Assembly: GCA_964036315.1 (NCBI GenBank)
Contig: OZ038517.1
Span: 51,866,455-51,930,454, forward strand
DNA from: Acanthosepion esculentum
Taxonomy: Eukaryota > Mollusca > Cephalopoda > Sepiida > Sepiidae
DNA length: 64,000 bases
Direction: 5' to 3'
In this document: positions 1 through 10,480 of the stretch, one piece after another
How the letters are laid out: each line of letters opens with the position of its first letter
Position numbering within the stretch: the stretch's first letter is position 1
Notes under the pieces: generated by a model
Seen by the model: only the letters and a program-made list of their open reading frames with translations
What the model was told of the DNA's origin: nothing
The model's database searches: none
Made by a program: the position numbers and the translations under genes

Positions 1-783
1 TATCTGATTGTGTTTCTAGACCGAAGGCAACCTCGTCATCCAAATTTTGTTGCTGTTTATCATCGCGTTGCTGAGACGGGATCCGTGGCAGCACAAACTA
101 TGGATCGAGGAAGCCCGAGATCCGCTCGTAGGCCTGACCACAAAGATCACATTCTACAGTCTGTCGGAGATGCTCCAGACACGAGCACACGTCAAATGGC
201 CCTAGCATGTCGTACATGTCACATAGTATCGCATGGAGGGTATTTCAAGAGTAGCTTGGGTATCTGTATCATTTGCAAGGTGTGCAAAGTCTTTCGCCCG
301 ATTGTACAGACTACCGATCCGTTGTTTGTCTCTTCGGTCTTGTTTACGGATGAGGCAACAATTGGAATAACAAAATTTACACAACCAACATTCGTGCGCG
401 GATCGGAATCCCTATGCTATAATACAGGCTTGACACCAGCATCAGTTTACGATTAATGTGGGAGTGCTGGAATTTTAGGTGACTTTCTGGTAGGTCCATC
501 TGTTCTTCCAGTACGTCTTACAGGAGCTGTCTACAGAGACTTTATTTTGAACACACTTCCAGACCTGCTAGAGGATGTACCCCTGCTAATACGAAGACGC
601 ACGTGGTTCATGCATGATGGGGCTCCACCATATTTTAGTCACATTGTTCGCGATTAACTGACTGAACATCTACCATGAAAAGTGGACAGGTAGGAGAGGG
701 CCGGTTCCTTGGCCTGCACGTTCCTCGGGCCTCATGTTTTTGGATTTTTATCTTTAGGGTCACCTAAAACTTGATTTACACTT
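1..783 (+). pseudogene. Degenerate Tc1/mariner-IS630 superfamily transposase
   Basis: This is the remnant of a DDE/D cut-and-paste transposase, the enzyme that excises and inserts a DNA transposon in the nucleus. One frame runs from about 10 to 657 with an internal stop at 454-456. It carries LFTDEAT near 338-358 (first catalytic Asp region), LTGAVYRDFILNTLPDLL near 505-558 and RTWFMHDGAPPYFS near 598-640 (second Asp). After a stop at 655-657 the reading shifts frame, and from 683 it gives a PVPWPARSS...LDFYL-stop-GHLK segment, the usual C-terminal block. The order matches a transposase family widespread in arthropods and molluscs. The N-terminus is cut off by the window edge and I saw no terminal repeats. 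Stops, a frameshift and a probably damaged third catalytic region make it inactive. Superfamily is fairly sure; subfamily is not. Confidence 0.8.
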
Positions 784-785
784 TA

Positions 786-966
786 TTTTTAGTTCATTTT
801 TATTCTTTCTGCATAAACATGTTAGCCTCATTCAACACATATTCACTAGCTGCAGCTCTGTTTCCTATTCTTTTTGCTCATTCTATTACCTTTTGTTTAA
901 AATTTCCGCTATAACTTGCACGTTTTGACGACATTTTGGCTGTAAAATGTTATATTTATCGGGAAA
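786..966 (-). pseudogene. Pogo-like transposase N-terminus, duplicate copy A
   Basis: Read on the minus strand from about 937, this gives MSSKRASYSGNFKQKVIE, a stop, then AKRIGNRAAASEYVLNEAN. That is the psq-type helix-turn-helix start of pogo/Tigger transposases. It is a direct duplicate of the sequence at about 1261-1434, where the same segment leads on into the CENP-B domain. The copy ends abruptly and is broken by stops. Confidence 0.7.
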
Positions 967-1434
967 ACTAAAGCTTGTCTTCACAGTCATCAGGCAAACG
1001 ATGGGCTATGGATGTTCTTCTCCTAAGAGATATATCAAACCTCTTCATAAAAAGAACACACCAATTTGCTGAAGCTTTAAATGTTTTTCCAGGATACATG
1101 GTTTTCATAAGTTCTTTTGCGTTCATCCTTATTTCCACAGTACTTATGGAACATCCACTTGATCGTCTTTCTTTCACAAATTCAAATAAACTTTGTTTCA
1201 TATCTGGATATTGAGCTTGTCTTCCTCTACCTATAGCTTTGGCACTTGATGTACACTTTTTTAGTTCATTTTTATTCTTTCTCCATAAACGTATGTTAGC
1301 CTCATTCAACTCATATTCTCTAGTTTCCTATTCTTTCTACTAATTTTATTACCCTTTTGTTTAAAATTTCCACTATAACACGCATATTTTGACGACATTT
1401 TGACGGTAAAATAAAATCTGTTATTTATCGGGAA
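960..1434 (-). pseudogene. Pogo/Tigger-like transposase fragment with CENP-B-type HTH
   Basis: The minus strand carries a 113-codon open stretch (1309-968). It starts in the psq helix-turn-helix (NEANIRLWRKNKNELKK), passes YPDMKQSLFEFVKERR and FKASANWCVLFMKRF, and ends in SLRRRTSIAHRLPDD. This order is that of the DNA-binding half of pogo-family transposases (psq HTH followed by CENP-B HTH). Upstream, up to about 1395, the start of the protein is present but out of frame. The DDE catalytic domain is absent, so the element is dead. The 5' part is also present as a separate direct copy at 786-966, which suggests a local tandem duplication. Host genes such as jerky/POGK relatives share these domains, but the truncation and duplication point to a transposon remnant. 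Confidence 0.8.
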
Positions 1435-1745
1435 AACCGCCTGGTAACTTTCAAAATTATTCTAACCGCTTAGTTTCAATTTTATCAATGTCAAGGTCGA
1501 CAAAATGTCTTGGTAACTGAGTTTGTTTGTTTGTTTTTTTTTGACAATATTTATAGATGCGTATTATACATAGTGATAGATATATTTCTTAATTTTCTGA
1601 TCATTTGTTAGGGTGCGTATTATTTATGGGTGCGTGTTATTTTCGAGAAGTTACGGTATATTTAAAAAAACGGTTAATTTTTTTGTTGAACTTCCAAAAC
1701 ACGTAATGTTTATAATGATTATATAGGTTTATTACGTTCTAAAGG
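1435..1745. other. No recognisable feature
   Basis: AT-rich sequence with a short GTTT run and no coding signal or clear repeat that I can identify. Confidence 0.5.
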
Positions 1746-2190
1746 TTGTCGTAGCCGAGTGGGGTGATAGTGAGGACAAGCTCCCACTGTATATATAATA
1801 CTTCCGTGGCATGCGTCTCAAATAACCTCTGACAGCTAAATCCAGCTCCAAGCCGGAGAACGGGCGAAGGCGAATAAAATGACGCCTGATAACTAGCTGC
1901 TTCGTGTAACCTGACGTGCTATACCATATAGCTACAGAGGAAGCGTCTGGTTTGCAATTTTCTAAATGCCAAATAGTATAGCACGTGAGGCTATATGACG
2001 GTTCCGTGTAGGATACAGGTTCAATTCCTGTCGGAGGACACATTTTCTATGAAATTTCTCGGCCCTCAAGCCGGTAAATGTTCGTAAAACAGTTTATTAT
2101 AAACAGAACATTTACTTAAATATTTGTATGTATAAAAATAATGTATAAACAGAAAATATAGTAAAATAATTGTTGGACTTAGTCCATGTC

Positions 2191-2194
<4 letters not shown>
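1746..2194 (+). repeat. tRNA-related SINE (family A)
   Basis: A perfect Pol III box A match, TAGCCGAGTGG, lies at 1752-1762. A box B-like GGTTCAATTCC lies at 2018-2028, followed by CTGTCGGAGGAC as in a tRNA 3' half. The stretch from about 1985 on (box B half, AAATTTCTCGG, CGGTAAATG, ACAGAACATTTACTTAAA, a GGACTTAGTCC-type end) recurs inverted at 42878-43062 and in part at 32621-32690 and 41507-41728. The long gap between the boxes suggests a composite element, not a tRNA gene. Confidence 0.6.

Positions 2195-2265
<71 letters not shown>
2194..2265. repeat. (TA)n microsatellite
   Basis: About 72 bp of TA dinucleotides. It separates two SINE-type repeats, the usual arrangement in this window. 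Confidence 0.98.
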
Positions 2266-2267
<2 letters not shown>

Positions 2268-2270
<3 letters not shown>

Positions 2271-2530
2271 ACTCTCCCGTCGAACCCGACGTATGAGGGC
2301 CTTACAGATCAGTTCCCAGAAACTGAAAGCCGGACACCCACACAAGATTTGATTATAGTGGTGAAGGCTTTGTGTAGGTCCATCCACACTTTTTGGAGGG
2401 ACGAATACAGGGACCTGGTGCAACGAATGCCACAAGGTCCCCAAACGACCCTCCGCAGGTTTTGAATTCAGAGTTAACCTTCTCCTAGACCAAGGCTATA
2501 GAACCCAGTCTGTCCTGCTATTTTACCCAT
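2268..2530 (-). repeat. SINE family B, variant 2 (3' part)
   Basis: The same ~250-bp sequence recurs at 28683-28975 (shared blocks: TCTCCCGTCGAA, GATTTGATTATAGTGGTGAAGG, CATCCACACTTTTTG, CCAAACGACCCTCCGC, GGCTATAGAACCCAGTCT). The GGCTATAGAACCC block also occurs in the dimers at 7300-7860 and 25705-26215. Orientation is set by the tRNA-like head at 7790-7855. Confidence 0.75.
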
Positions 2531-2572
2531 AGTATGTATGTTGTGTATTTAGGCAGCAATTCTTCCTTTATG

Positions 2573-2760
2573 CATGTTTCATTAAAAAACGACAGACAAG
2601 GTACTAAAATTAAGCTTTTTATTTAATTGTTCTTGTGTTCGAACAAGTGTTTACTTTTTCGGGACACAGAGGGTGTAGAAACTGGCCAAATGTCCTGTAA
2701 CTCGGCTATACTTTTAGCTATTATCAATGTTGATTTTATTTTTTTCAATTTAACTGGGTG
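2573..2760 (-). repeat. Penelope-like element 3' tail copy
   Basis: The minus strand matches the tail that follows the PLE GIY-YIG fragment at 4413-4590: a TAGCTAAAAGTATAGCC hairpin, ACATTTGG, TTAAATAAAAAGCTTAAT, then CTTGTCTGTCG. Only the 3' tail is present, as expected of a 5'-truncated insertion. Confidence 0.65.
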
Positions 2761-2844
2761 TGTGCGTTGTGTGTATGTTTTTAGTGTTAAAAGCATGTTT
2801 TATTTTTCGAACATGGTTAGCACATTGTGGCCGTGTTCGTAGTT

Positions 2845-2931
2845 AATAAAAAGAAAACACATGTTCGAAAACAAGAAAAATTAAATAAAAAGCTTAATCA
2901 AAGTACCTTGTCTGTCGTGTTCAATGAAACA

Positions 2932-2935
<4 letters not shown>
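2845..2935 (+). repeat. Penelope-like element 3' tail fragment
   Basis: TTAAATAAAAAGCTTAAT and CTTGTCTGTCG are present again in plus orientation, running straight into (TA)n. It lies opposed to the copy at 2573-2760. Confidence 0.55.

Positions 2936-2992
<57 letters not shown>
2935..2992. repeat. (TA)n microsatellite
   Basis: About 56 bp of TA repeats at the left edge of the foldback element. Confidence 0.97.
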
Positions 2993-2997
<5 letters not shown>

Positions 2998-3383
2998 ATT
3001 AATTGATTTAAAATATGGTTTGTTTTCGCTACACAGTGATAACCATGTTTCAAAAAGGGGAGCTAAAGCCTTCGAATTTAATTTTGTTATTAAATTAAAG
3101 AGATTAGTTCCATTTCCTCGTCAAGCGAATTTTGAAGTAATTTATTTTTATAAATTTACGGTTTTAAAGGCACGGCAAAGATTAAATTATGAATCTTTGC
3201 TGTGCCTTTAAAACGGTAAATTTTAAAAAAAAATTAGTTACTCCAAAATGTGCTTGACGAGGAAATGGAACTAATGTCTTTAATAACAAAATTAAATTCG
3301 AAGGCTTTAGCTTGCATTTTTGAAACATGGTTATCGTTGTGTAGCGAAAAAAAACATATTTTAAATCAATTAATTTATAATAT
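2990..3383. mobile_element. Foldback / palindromic MITE-like element
   Basis: Two arms of about 190 bp (2990-3183 and 3192-3383) are inverted copies of each other with few mismatches, around an 8-bp centre at 3184-3191. The innermost arms are GGCACGGCAAAGATT and AATCTTTGCTGTGCC, and the outer ends read TTATAAATTAATTGATTT and its complement. No coding capacity is seen. The left edge abuts (TA)n, so target duplications cannot be read. Confidence 0.85.
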
Positions 3384-3482
3384 TAATGCTCTGTAAATTT
3401 ACATTGAGCACTATTGTGTAAAAATAAAAATATCTATAAGAACACCGGATTTTGTATCTTACTAAAATCTTTCTTTTTATTT

Positions 3483-3483
<1 letters not shown>

Positions 3484-3558
<75 letters not shown>
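3484..3558. repeat. (TA)n(GT)n microsatellite
   Basis: Compound TA then GT dinucleotide run. Confidence 0.95.
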
Positions 3559-3759
3559 AAATATTTGCTGAATTTTATTTTTATTTATTTTTTCCTGCAT
3601 TCTTTCATTTTTCCGTAGCGTTTATTCCGAGCTTTTGCGAGTTGAGCGTGGTTGGAATTCATGTAGGCGTCTTTCTATTTAAAAAAAAAAAAAAAAAAAA
3701 AAAACCTTCAACACACCATTTCCGCTGCTATTATTCAAACACAAAAACTACATCTTAAA

Positions 3760-3975
3760 CAGTCAACCAGGAAAAGAAATCAACAACACCCCAAAAGAAC
3801 CCTCCTTGAAAATGGCTAAAGATATAGTTAAAAGCACTTGGGACAATGAACAATACGGATAATTTTTGCCCTTCTTGTCTCCCAACAAACGGGAAAAAAA
3901 ACAACATAAGAATGTTAAAAAAAAAAAAAAAATTCATCAAATTTTCCTTGTCTGTCATATTCAACAAAATAGGTT
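3760..3975 (+). repeat. Diverged Penelope-like 3' tail
   Basis: CTTGAAAATGGCTAAAGATATAG followed about 110 bp later by TTTTCCTTGTCTGTCAT resembles the tail after 4430 but is heavily diverged and interrupted by poly-A runs. Preceded by a 24-bp A run near 3680-3703. Confidence 0.45.
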
Positions 3976-4019
3976 TGAAAGAAAGGTCGCTGCATCCTCA
4001 AACATAACACCACAACCGC

Positions 4020-4590
4020 AAAATCAAAACGACAAAGGACATTATTTATGAGTTCAAATGCCCCTTAAGGAATTGTGTTCCTGATCAAAGCGAACTCATA
4101 AATAATTACATCGGTTGCACTACTACATGCCTATCCAGACGTCTTACGTTACACCTATCCGACCACAGTTTCATCAGAACCTATTTAAACACAACACAAA
4201 CCTACCAGACTCGAAATACAAGCATAATAACCTCATCCACATGTAAAAAAAAAAACGATGGAAAATAATCGAAGCCTTAATAATAAAAAAGAAAAAGCCA
4301 ACACTCAATAATATTAACTACGAACGCGGCTAAAATGTGCTGACTGTGTTCGGAAAATAAAACATCCCTATAACTCTAGAATCATACACACAACCCATAC
4401 ATCTAGTTAAAAAGTAAAAATAAAATCATCCTTGATAATGGCTAAAAGTATAGCCGAAAGCGCTCGGAGTTACAGAACATTTGGACAGTTTCTATACACC
4501 CCGTGTTCAGAAAAGAAAATACTTGTTTGAACACAAAAAAAATTAAATAAAAAGCTTAATTACAGTACTTTGTCTGTCGTCTTTAATGAA
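4020..4590 (+). pseudogene. Penelope-like element fragment: GIY-YIG endonuclease C-terminus plus 3' tail
   Basis: From 4041 the frame reads IIYEFKCPLRNC, then NNYIGCTTTCLSRRLTLHL. This is a GIY-YIG nuclease core, with IIY as the first motif, YIG as the second and the arginine helix LSRRL. A frame change near 4255 leads to RWKIIEALIIKKKKPTLNN, the usual C-terminal block of this family. In PLEs this domain lies after the reverse transcriptase and nicks target DNA. About 100 bp downstream (4431-4459) is a hairpin CTTGATAAT-GGCTA-aaag-TATAGCC-GAAA, then the tail shared with 2573-2760 and 2845-2935. The reverse transcriptase part is missing, consistent with 5' truncation. Family assignment is good; the exact clade is unknown. 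Confidence 0.8.
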
Positions 4591-4629
4591 ACACACACAC
4601 ACACACACATACACACACACACACACACG

Positions 4630-4660
<31 letters not shown>

Positions 4661-4662
4661 GC
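4591..4662. repeat. (CA)n microsatellite
   Basis: CA dinucleotide run with a few TA and GC interruptions, directly at the end of the PLE tail. Confidence 0.95.
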
Positions 4663-5339
4663 GTATATATCTATATGATTTAAATGAAATTTCTTAGATG
4701 GGTGAATCCCACTCCTTTTTTTATCCCGCGTCTCGTTAAAAAAAGACACAGGCGTGTCCGAAAATTCCAACGTTAAAATCTTTCTCTTCGTGTTTCAATT
4801 TAGTCAAAAGGCGAATATATAATAAATATCATCAATTTCATTGCCAATGTTGTTATCTTTTTTGTTGGCTTTTTATTCCTCAAATTTCATTAATCGGCCT
4901 ATTAAATTCCCATATACACACACACGCATATATATATATATGAGATAACGATATATACTTTTATATATCAAGAACAGTGGGGGAAATTATATGACAAAAT
5001 GGAAAAGTATACTTGTGACGCATTTTGACCTTCAGGAATTCATCGGACTAAATTTGTTATGTTGGTAGGACTACACATGCGCACGACAGAGTGGTCCTGG
5101 AAATTTTAGATTTTTTTTTTTTTTTTAGCCGAATTCATTTGGAGTTTTTTCTTTTCCTTTCCATCACTTTTGTAAGTTCCACACTGATATTAGACCTGCC
5201 AGTAATGGTGAAATTTTGTAAGAGCCAGGGAGCGAATTTACTGTAAATGACCTTGCGACTAAGGCACTCTCTAGACATTTACATCGTAGTGAATTATTTT
5301 CTCCTTTGATCATGGTAGAATTTTTTATGTCAAAGTTGT
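4663..5339. other. No recognisable gene
   Basis: AT-rich intergenic DNA with a small (TA) tract near 4928-4942 and poly-T near 5108-5126. A 65-codon open stretch on the minus strand at 5361-5164 may be the far end of the PLE remnant next to it, but I cannot match it to a domain. Confidence 0.4.
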
Positions 5340-6060
5340 GGTCACCATTTACGGTGGGCAATCAATGCATTTAAAGTATTATTTTGTAACATGTCCCTTT
5401 TGTGTTCATAGAATCTTTTATTTAGATTATTTTATTTATTTAGTATTGATTAAGCCTTTTATTGTTTTGAATGTAGTTGTAACGACTTTTATGTTGAGTT
5501 TAGATATGATAGAATTAGTAGGCAGGATAATATTTTTTTGATTCATTGGGTTTTCCAGAGGGGCCGTTTTTTTGTTGTTTTTTTTGTTTTGGAATATTTT
5601 ATTTAACTTTTGTTTTGCATTGAATATAAAATAATTAGATTACTGGAGAAGTTTGAAAGTGTTTTCAATGTATTTCTCTTCTCAGTGTAAATAATGCGGG
5701 CTCCATATTCTTAGTGCTCTTGGGTAGAATCCGATGATTATGCCGGATTTCAGTTTTTGTTATTATGGGAATAAAAATTTATTAAGTCGTTTTTGTTGGT
5801 TGATTTCCAGTGGACGCCGAGATTTAAACTGTTGTTAACACGATGTAGCTTGATATTTAGGAAGGGGTAAGGAATTGTGTTCTTCCATTTCGTGTTTAAA
5901 TTCTATTGTGTGTTCGACTTGGTTTAGTTGATCTACTAGGTCAGGTAAATCAGTATCACGCGGATATATAAGTAGAACATCATCAATATAACGGAAGTAT
6001 ATCGATTGTTTGGATAAAATGTTTTGGAAAGGAACGGATTCGAGAAATTAGAAGATATCT
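5340..6060 (-). pseudogene. Penelope-like reverse transcriptase fragment
   Basis: Minus-strand reading from about 6050 gives SKQSIYFRYIDDVLLIYP (reverse transcriptase motif C, YIDD box), then LVDQLNQVEHTIEFKHEMEE. Further down come IIIGFYPRALRIWSPHYL and EEKYIENTFKLL, which is the thumb region typical of PLEs. Lower still, near 5540-5470, lies NSIISKLNIKVVTTTFKTIKGL, resembling the linker before the GIY-YIG domain. Several stops and frame changes interrupt it. It is a different and older copy than the one at 39630-41116. The motif order is clear; the lower boundary is approximate. Confidence 0.78.
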
Positions 6061-6079
6061 TTCGATATAGCAAGCGCGA

Positions 6080-6545
6080 TGTGTAATGTAAATGAATTGC
6101 TGGTGATTTTTCTATAGAAATACATTGATAATTAGAGAGGTATTGTCAGCGGTCAGGAATTAATGCAAGTGTTACTGACATAACAGAGCTATTAAATGCA
6201 CCATGTAAATGCTTTGGTAAATGATTTTACTATAGGAATGCATTCAAATATGAAGAAACATGTTGTAGTGGTGAGGAATGAATGTAATCGTTACGGATAG
6301 AATAAGGTTTTTCATATGCATTATGTAAATACATTACTAAATATTTTATAATATGAATGTCGAGAAAATTAGGAGAAATGGATTGTCAGTGGTCAGGAAT
6401 TAATGCAAACATCACTAACGTAATCGGTCTATTCTATAAATAATGTAAACGCATTGCTATTGATTTTGCTATCGAAATACATTGAAATTCGACAAAAATG
6501 ACTGTCAATTATTGGATATTAGCGTAACTGAGAGACAAATGTTAT
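6080..6545. repeat. Degenerate tandem repeat, ~122-bp unit, ~4 copies
   Basis: The marker ATGTAAATGCATTGCT recurs near 6081, 6203, 6324 and 6445, followed each time by variants of TTTTGCTATAGAAATGCATTGA and TCAGTGGTCAGGAATTAATGCAA. Copies are well diverged from each other, so the array is old. Confidence 0.7.
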
Positions 6546-7299
6546 TATGTTCATAACATTTTCATGAATGCCAGATCAATGTACTAACTGAAAACATTCG
6601 TATTAATAAAATTAAAATAATTGCCAGTAAAAAAAAAAAAAATGGAATGAAGCAGACGATCTAACTGGCGCGAATTAGAACAAAACTCGAAAGTAATAAC
6701 ACAACAAAATGGCCGCCCAAAATTTTGATTAATTTAATCATCACTCCTTGTGACGAATAAATTTCCGATGGAATTTGCCCGTCGAACTGAGGACTAATTT
6801 CCGTCGTCTGAGCTGCAAAGTTCCGGTTTTCAATAGTGTCACATTCCATCACAACAAAAGCACTGATGACGCAGAATTCCGGTTGAAGACCAGAATGCTG
6901 CTGAAAAGTGAACTGACCGGAAGTAGTGTCGCTAAATGTACCGAAACGGAAAAATGTTAATGGTTTTATTTGGGCTCACGCTTTAATAATAATAATAATA
7001 AAAACCATTGTGTGTTGAATCATTTGTTTAATATAGCGGATTGTCTCCTTTGACAATAAAGAATTAATTTAGGGATTGTCTGGTGACTCAGGTAATTGTG
7101 GATAACACACTGGAGTCGGTGATCGAGATGTGAACTCAGAAGAAAACACTTAATTTAGCGCAAATGTGGTTGGGAAACGTATGAATCGATCTCACTTCTC
7201 CTCAACCCTGGTCTCAATTGGCTGGCAAACAGTCTAGGAAAAGAAGAACTCTGAAGTCAAATCCCATCTACCTGAAGCTGTACAATGAAAATTGGACAT
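6546..7299. other. No recognisable gene; mixed unique sequence
   Basis: Short open stretches at 6661-6960 on both strands have no recognisable domain. A (TAA)n tract lies near 6986-7001. The stretch 7200-7290 looks like retroposon tail sequence but I cannot assign it. Confidence 0.4.
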
Positions 7300-7860
7300 G
7301 GTATGCAGTTATGTGTCATGCCACGCTTAGGCGATCATGTATCTTTCGATACATGACTGACGAGGCAGATTTTTTTCTCGCAGTAGGTTACTATTTCTTT
7401 CTGCGGTAGACCAGTTGTCATCCAAGGCTATAGAACCCGGTCTGTTCTGCTATTTACCTATAACTGGGGGGTGGGGCGGAGAAGAAGCGGATCCATACCT
7501 TTCCCAATTTTATTAGCACATAAGTGTATGTAATGGATTCGACTGGAAAGTCAGTCAGTCAGTTATGCGTCATGCGTGATACACGCTTAGGTGATCATGT
7601 ATCTTTCAATACATGACTGACGAGGCAGATTTTTTCTCGCAGTAGGTTACTATTTCTTTCTGCGGTAGGCCAGTTTTCATCCAAGGCTATAGAACCCGGT
7701 CTGTTCTGCTATTTACCCATAGTTGGGGGGGAGAAGAGGATTCATACCTTTCCTAATGGTATTAGCACGTAAGTGAATTTAATGGATTGGACTGAAATTC
7801 GAACTCGGCTCTCCGATGCCTCAATACGAGCCGCTATCCATCACTCCACTGTACATGTAT
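7300..7860 (-). repeat. Dimeric SINE family B with tRNA-like head
   Basis: Two tandem units (about 7300-7550 and 7560-7860) share the palindrome around CATGTATC-TTTC-GATACATG, then TCTTTCTGCGGTAG, then GGCTATAGAACCCGGTCTG and ATTAGCACGTAAGTG. On the minus strand the second unit begins with a tRNA-like head at about 7855-7790, with a box B-like GAGTTCGAATTTC. The same dimer with the same junction motif (CAGTCAGTCAGT against ACTGACTGACTG) occurs in plus orientation at 25705-26215. Confidence 0.8.
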
Positions 7861-7980
7861 AAAAAAAAAAGGACGACAGAATTACAACAAATATGAATTA
7901 TCTCACTGCAGAGGGAGAAGAAATGGATTCATGCCTTTCCCAATATTATTAGTTTTATGCCATCTTATTATTGTTGCTTT

Positions 7981-9240
7981 GTATCAAAAGTATTTTCGTT
8001 TTTTACAAACGTTTATTGCAAAGCTTATTTCATATACGCTTCTAAAGACTGTGTGTGACTCTAATACATTATTAATATTATTATTATTATATATTAAGGT
8101 GTATCAAAAGTATTTTCGTTTTTTGATGACCTTTACTCCAAAGCTTATTTCATATACACTTCTAAAGACTGTGTGTGACTCTAATACATTATTAATATAA
8201 TTATTATTATATATTAAGGTGTATCAAAAGTATTTTCGTTTTTTGATGACCTTTACTCCAAAGCTTATTTCATATACACTTCTAAAGACTGTGTGTGACT
8301 CTAATACATTATTAAAATTATTATTATTATATATTAAGGTGTATCAAAAGTATTTTCGTTTTTTGATGACCTTTACACCAAAGCTTATTTCATATACACT
8401 TCTAAAGACTGTGTGTGACTCTAATACATTATTAAAATTATTATTATTATATATTAAGGTGTATCAAAAGTATTTTCGTTTTTTGATGACCTTTACACCA
8501 AAGCTTATTTCATATACACTTCTAAAGACTGTGTGTGACTCTAATACATTATTAATATTATTATTATTATATATTAAGGTGTATCAAACGTATTTTCGTT
8601 TTTTGATGACCTTTACACCAAAGCTTATTTCATATACACTTCTAAAGACTGTGTGTGACTCTAATACATTATTAAAATTATTATTATTATATATTAAGGT
8701 GTATCAAAAGTATTTTCGTTTTTTGATGACCTTTACACCAAAGCTTATTTCATATACACTTCTAAAGACTGTGTGTGACTCTAATACATTATTAATATTA
8801 TTATTATTATATATTAAGGTGTATCAAACGTATTTTCGTTTTTTGATGACCTTTACGCCAAAGCTTATTTCATATACACTTCTAAAGACTGACTCTAATA
8901 CATTTTTAACATTATTATTATATATTAGAATGTATCAAAAGTATTTTCGTTTTTGACAAACCTTTATTCCAAAGCTTATTTCATATACACTTCTAAAGAC
9001 TGACTCCAACACATTATTAATATCATTATTATATATTAGGATGTATCAAAAGTCTTTTCGTTTTTTTAATGACCTTTACTCCAAAGCTTATTTCATGTAC
9101 ACTTCTAACGACTATGTATGACTCTAAAACATTATTAATATTATTATTATTATATATTAGGGTGTATCAAAAGTATTTTCGTTTTTTCATGGCCTCTATT
9201 ACATAGCTTATTTCATACATTCATCGAAAAACTATCTATG
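7981..9240. repeat. 120-bp satellite, ~11 copies
   Basis: Units begin with GTATCAAAAGTATTTTCGTTTT at 7981, 8101, 8221, 8341, 8461, 8581, 8701 and 8821 (exactly 120 bp apart), then at about 8931, 9042 and 9163 with deletions. The first eight are nearly identical; the right end is more diverged. A 245-codon open frame (8219-8956) exists only because 120 is divisible by three; it is not a gene. Confidence 0.97.
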
Positions 9241-9464
9241 ACTCCAAAATAATAATAATAATAATAATACTAATATGATTATGTTAGAGAGTACATATGT
9301 TAGAGTATGCCAAAATAAAGTGACGCTGCGTTATAAATATGTAATGCCCAACATACCCTTCATAACACACGGTCTCTAAGGGGTATAGCGTGCACATGCA
9401 TCACAGACAAATGCTCGTGATACGGTGACAGGTTTTCATAAAAGCAGTGCATAATCTTGCAGAT
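9241..9464. other. Short unique stretch with (ATA)n
   Basis: Starts with an (AATAAT)n tract near 9247-9269. The rest holds nothing I recognise. Confidence 0.5.
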
Positions 9465-10480
9465 GGGAACTCGTTAGAAATACACCTCCGACAGAGGGTG
9501 TTCGCGAAAGAAAGGATGTGGTGGAGAACCATGATCGCCTACGTCATAAAGGGACATGGCTCATAAAAGAAAAATTCTTCATAGCGGTTGTAGGGTGCGA
9601 TGAAGTCGGGGATCAGTTTATAATGATTCTTACCGCTGATCTGATCCCCCACGTTTTGCCATAGCATACCTCCCTATGGATAACAAAAGAGGGACAAAGA
9701 GAAATTTTAAAGCATCAAAGTTAGAGCAACAAAAGAAAGGTTGTTGTGGAGGACCATGATCGCCTACGTCCTAAAGCGCCATAGTACATATCTGATAACT
9801 TCTTCATGCGGTTGTAGGATGAGATAAATTCAAGGATCAGTTCATAATGATTCTTACTGCTAATCTGATCCCCCATTTTTTGTCATAGCATATCTTCCTA
9901 TGGATAACAAAACAGGGACAAAGAGAAATTTTAAAGCATCAAAGTTAGAGCAACAAAAGAAAGGTTGTTGTGGAGGGCCATGATCACCTATATCCTAAAG
10001 GGCCATGGTACATAACAGATAACTTCTTCATGTGGTTGTAGGATGAGATGAAGTCGGAAATCAGTTTATAATGATTCTTACTGCTAATCTGATCCCCCAC
10101 TTTTTGGCATAGCATACCTTTCTATAGGTAGCAAAACAGTGACAAAGAGAAATTTTAAAGCATCAAAGTTAGAGCAACAAAAAAGGATGTTGTGGAGGGC
10201 CATGATCACCTACATCCTAAAGGACCATGGTACACAACAGATACCTTCTTCATGCGATTGTAGGATGATATTAAGTTAGGGATAAGTTTATAATGTTTTT
10301 TATTGTTAAACTGATCCCTCACTTTTTGCCATGGTATGACTTTCTATGTAAAGCAAAACATGACAAACATGTTAAAGCGCGCAAAATTGATTACAGTAGC
10401 AAAATTAGAGGAAGTTGTAGAGAGCTATGATCGTCCACACCCTGAAATGATATTTGATAAAACTGATTAAATATTCCAGG
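9465..10480. repeat. ~224-bp tandem repeat, ~4.5 copies
   Basis: The block CATAGCATACCTCCCTATGGA recurs near 9661, 9886, 10107 and 10330. It is followed by GGGACAAAGAGAAATTTTAAAGC, AAAGGTTGTTGTGGAGGACCATGATCGCCTA and GGATCAGTTTATAATGATTCTTAC. The outer copies are the most diverged. No coding potential is seen. Confidence 0.9.

Noticed and set aside
1746..2041. Single tRNA gene with a long intron
   Set aside because: Boxes A and B are about 260 bp apart and the box B half recurs as part of a dispersed repeat; a composite SINE explains it better.
6661..6960. Small protein genes on both strands
   Set aside because: Short overlapping open stretches without recognisable domains; chance frames in a slightly GC-richer patch are enough.
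8219..8956. 245-codon open frame
   Set aside because: Entirely within the 120-bp satellite; an effect of the period being divisible by three.
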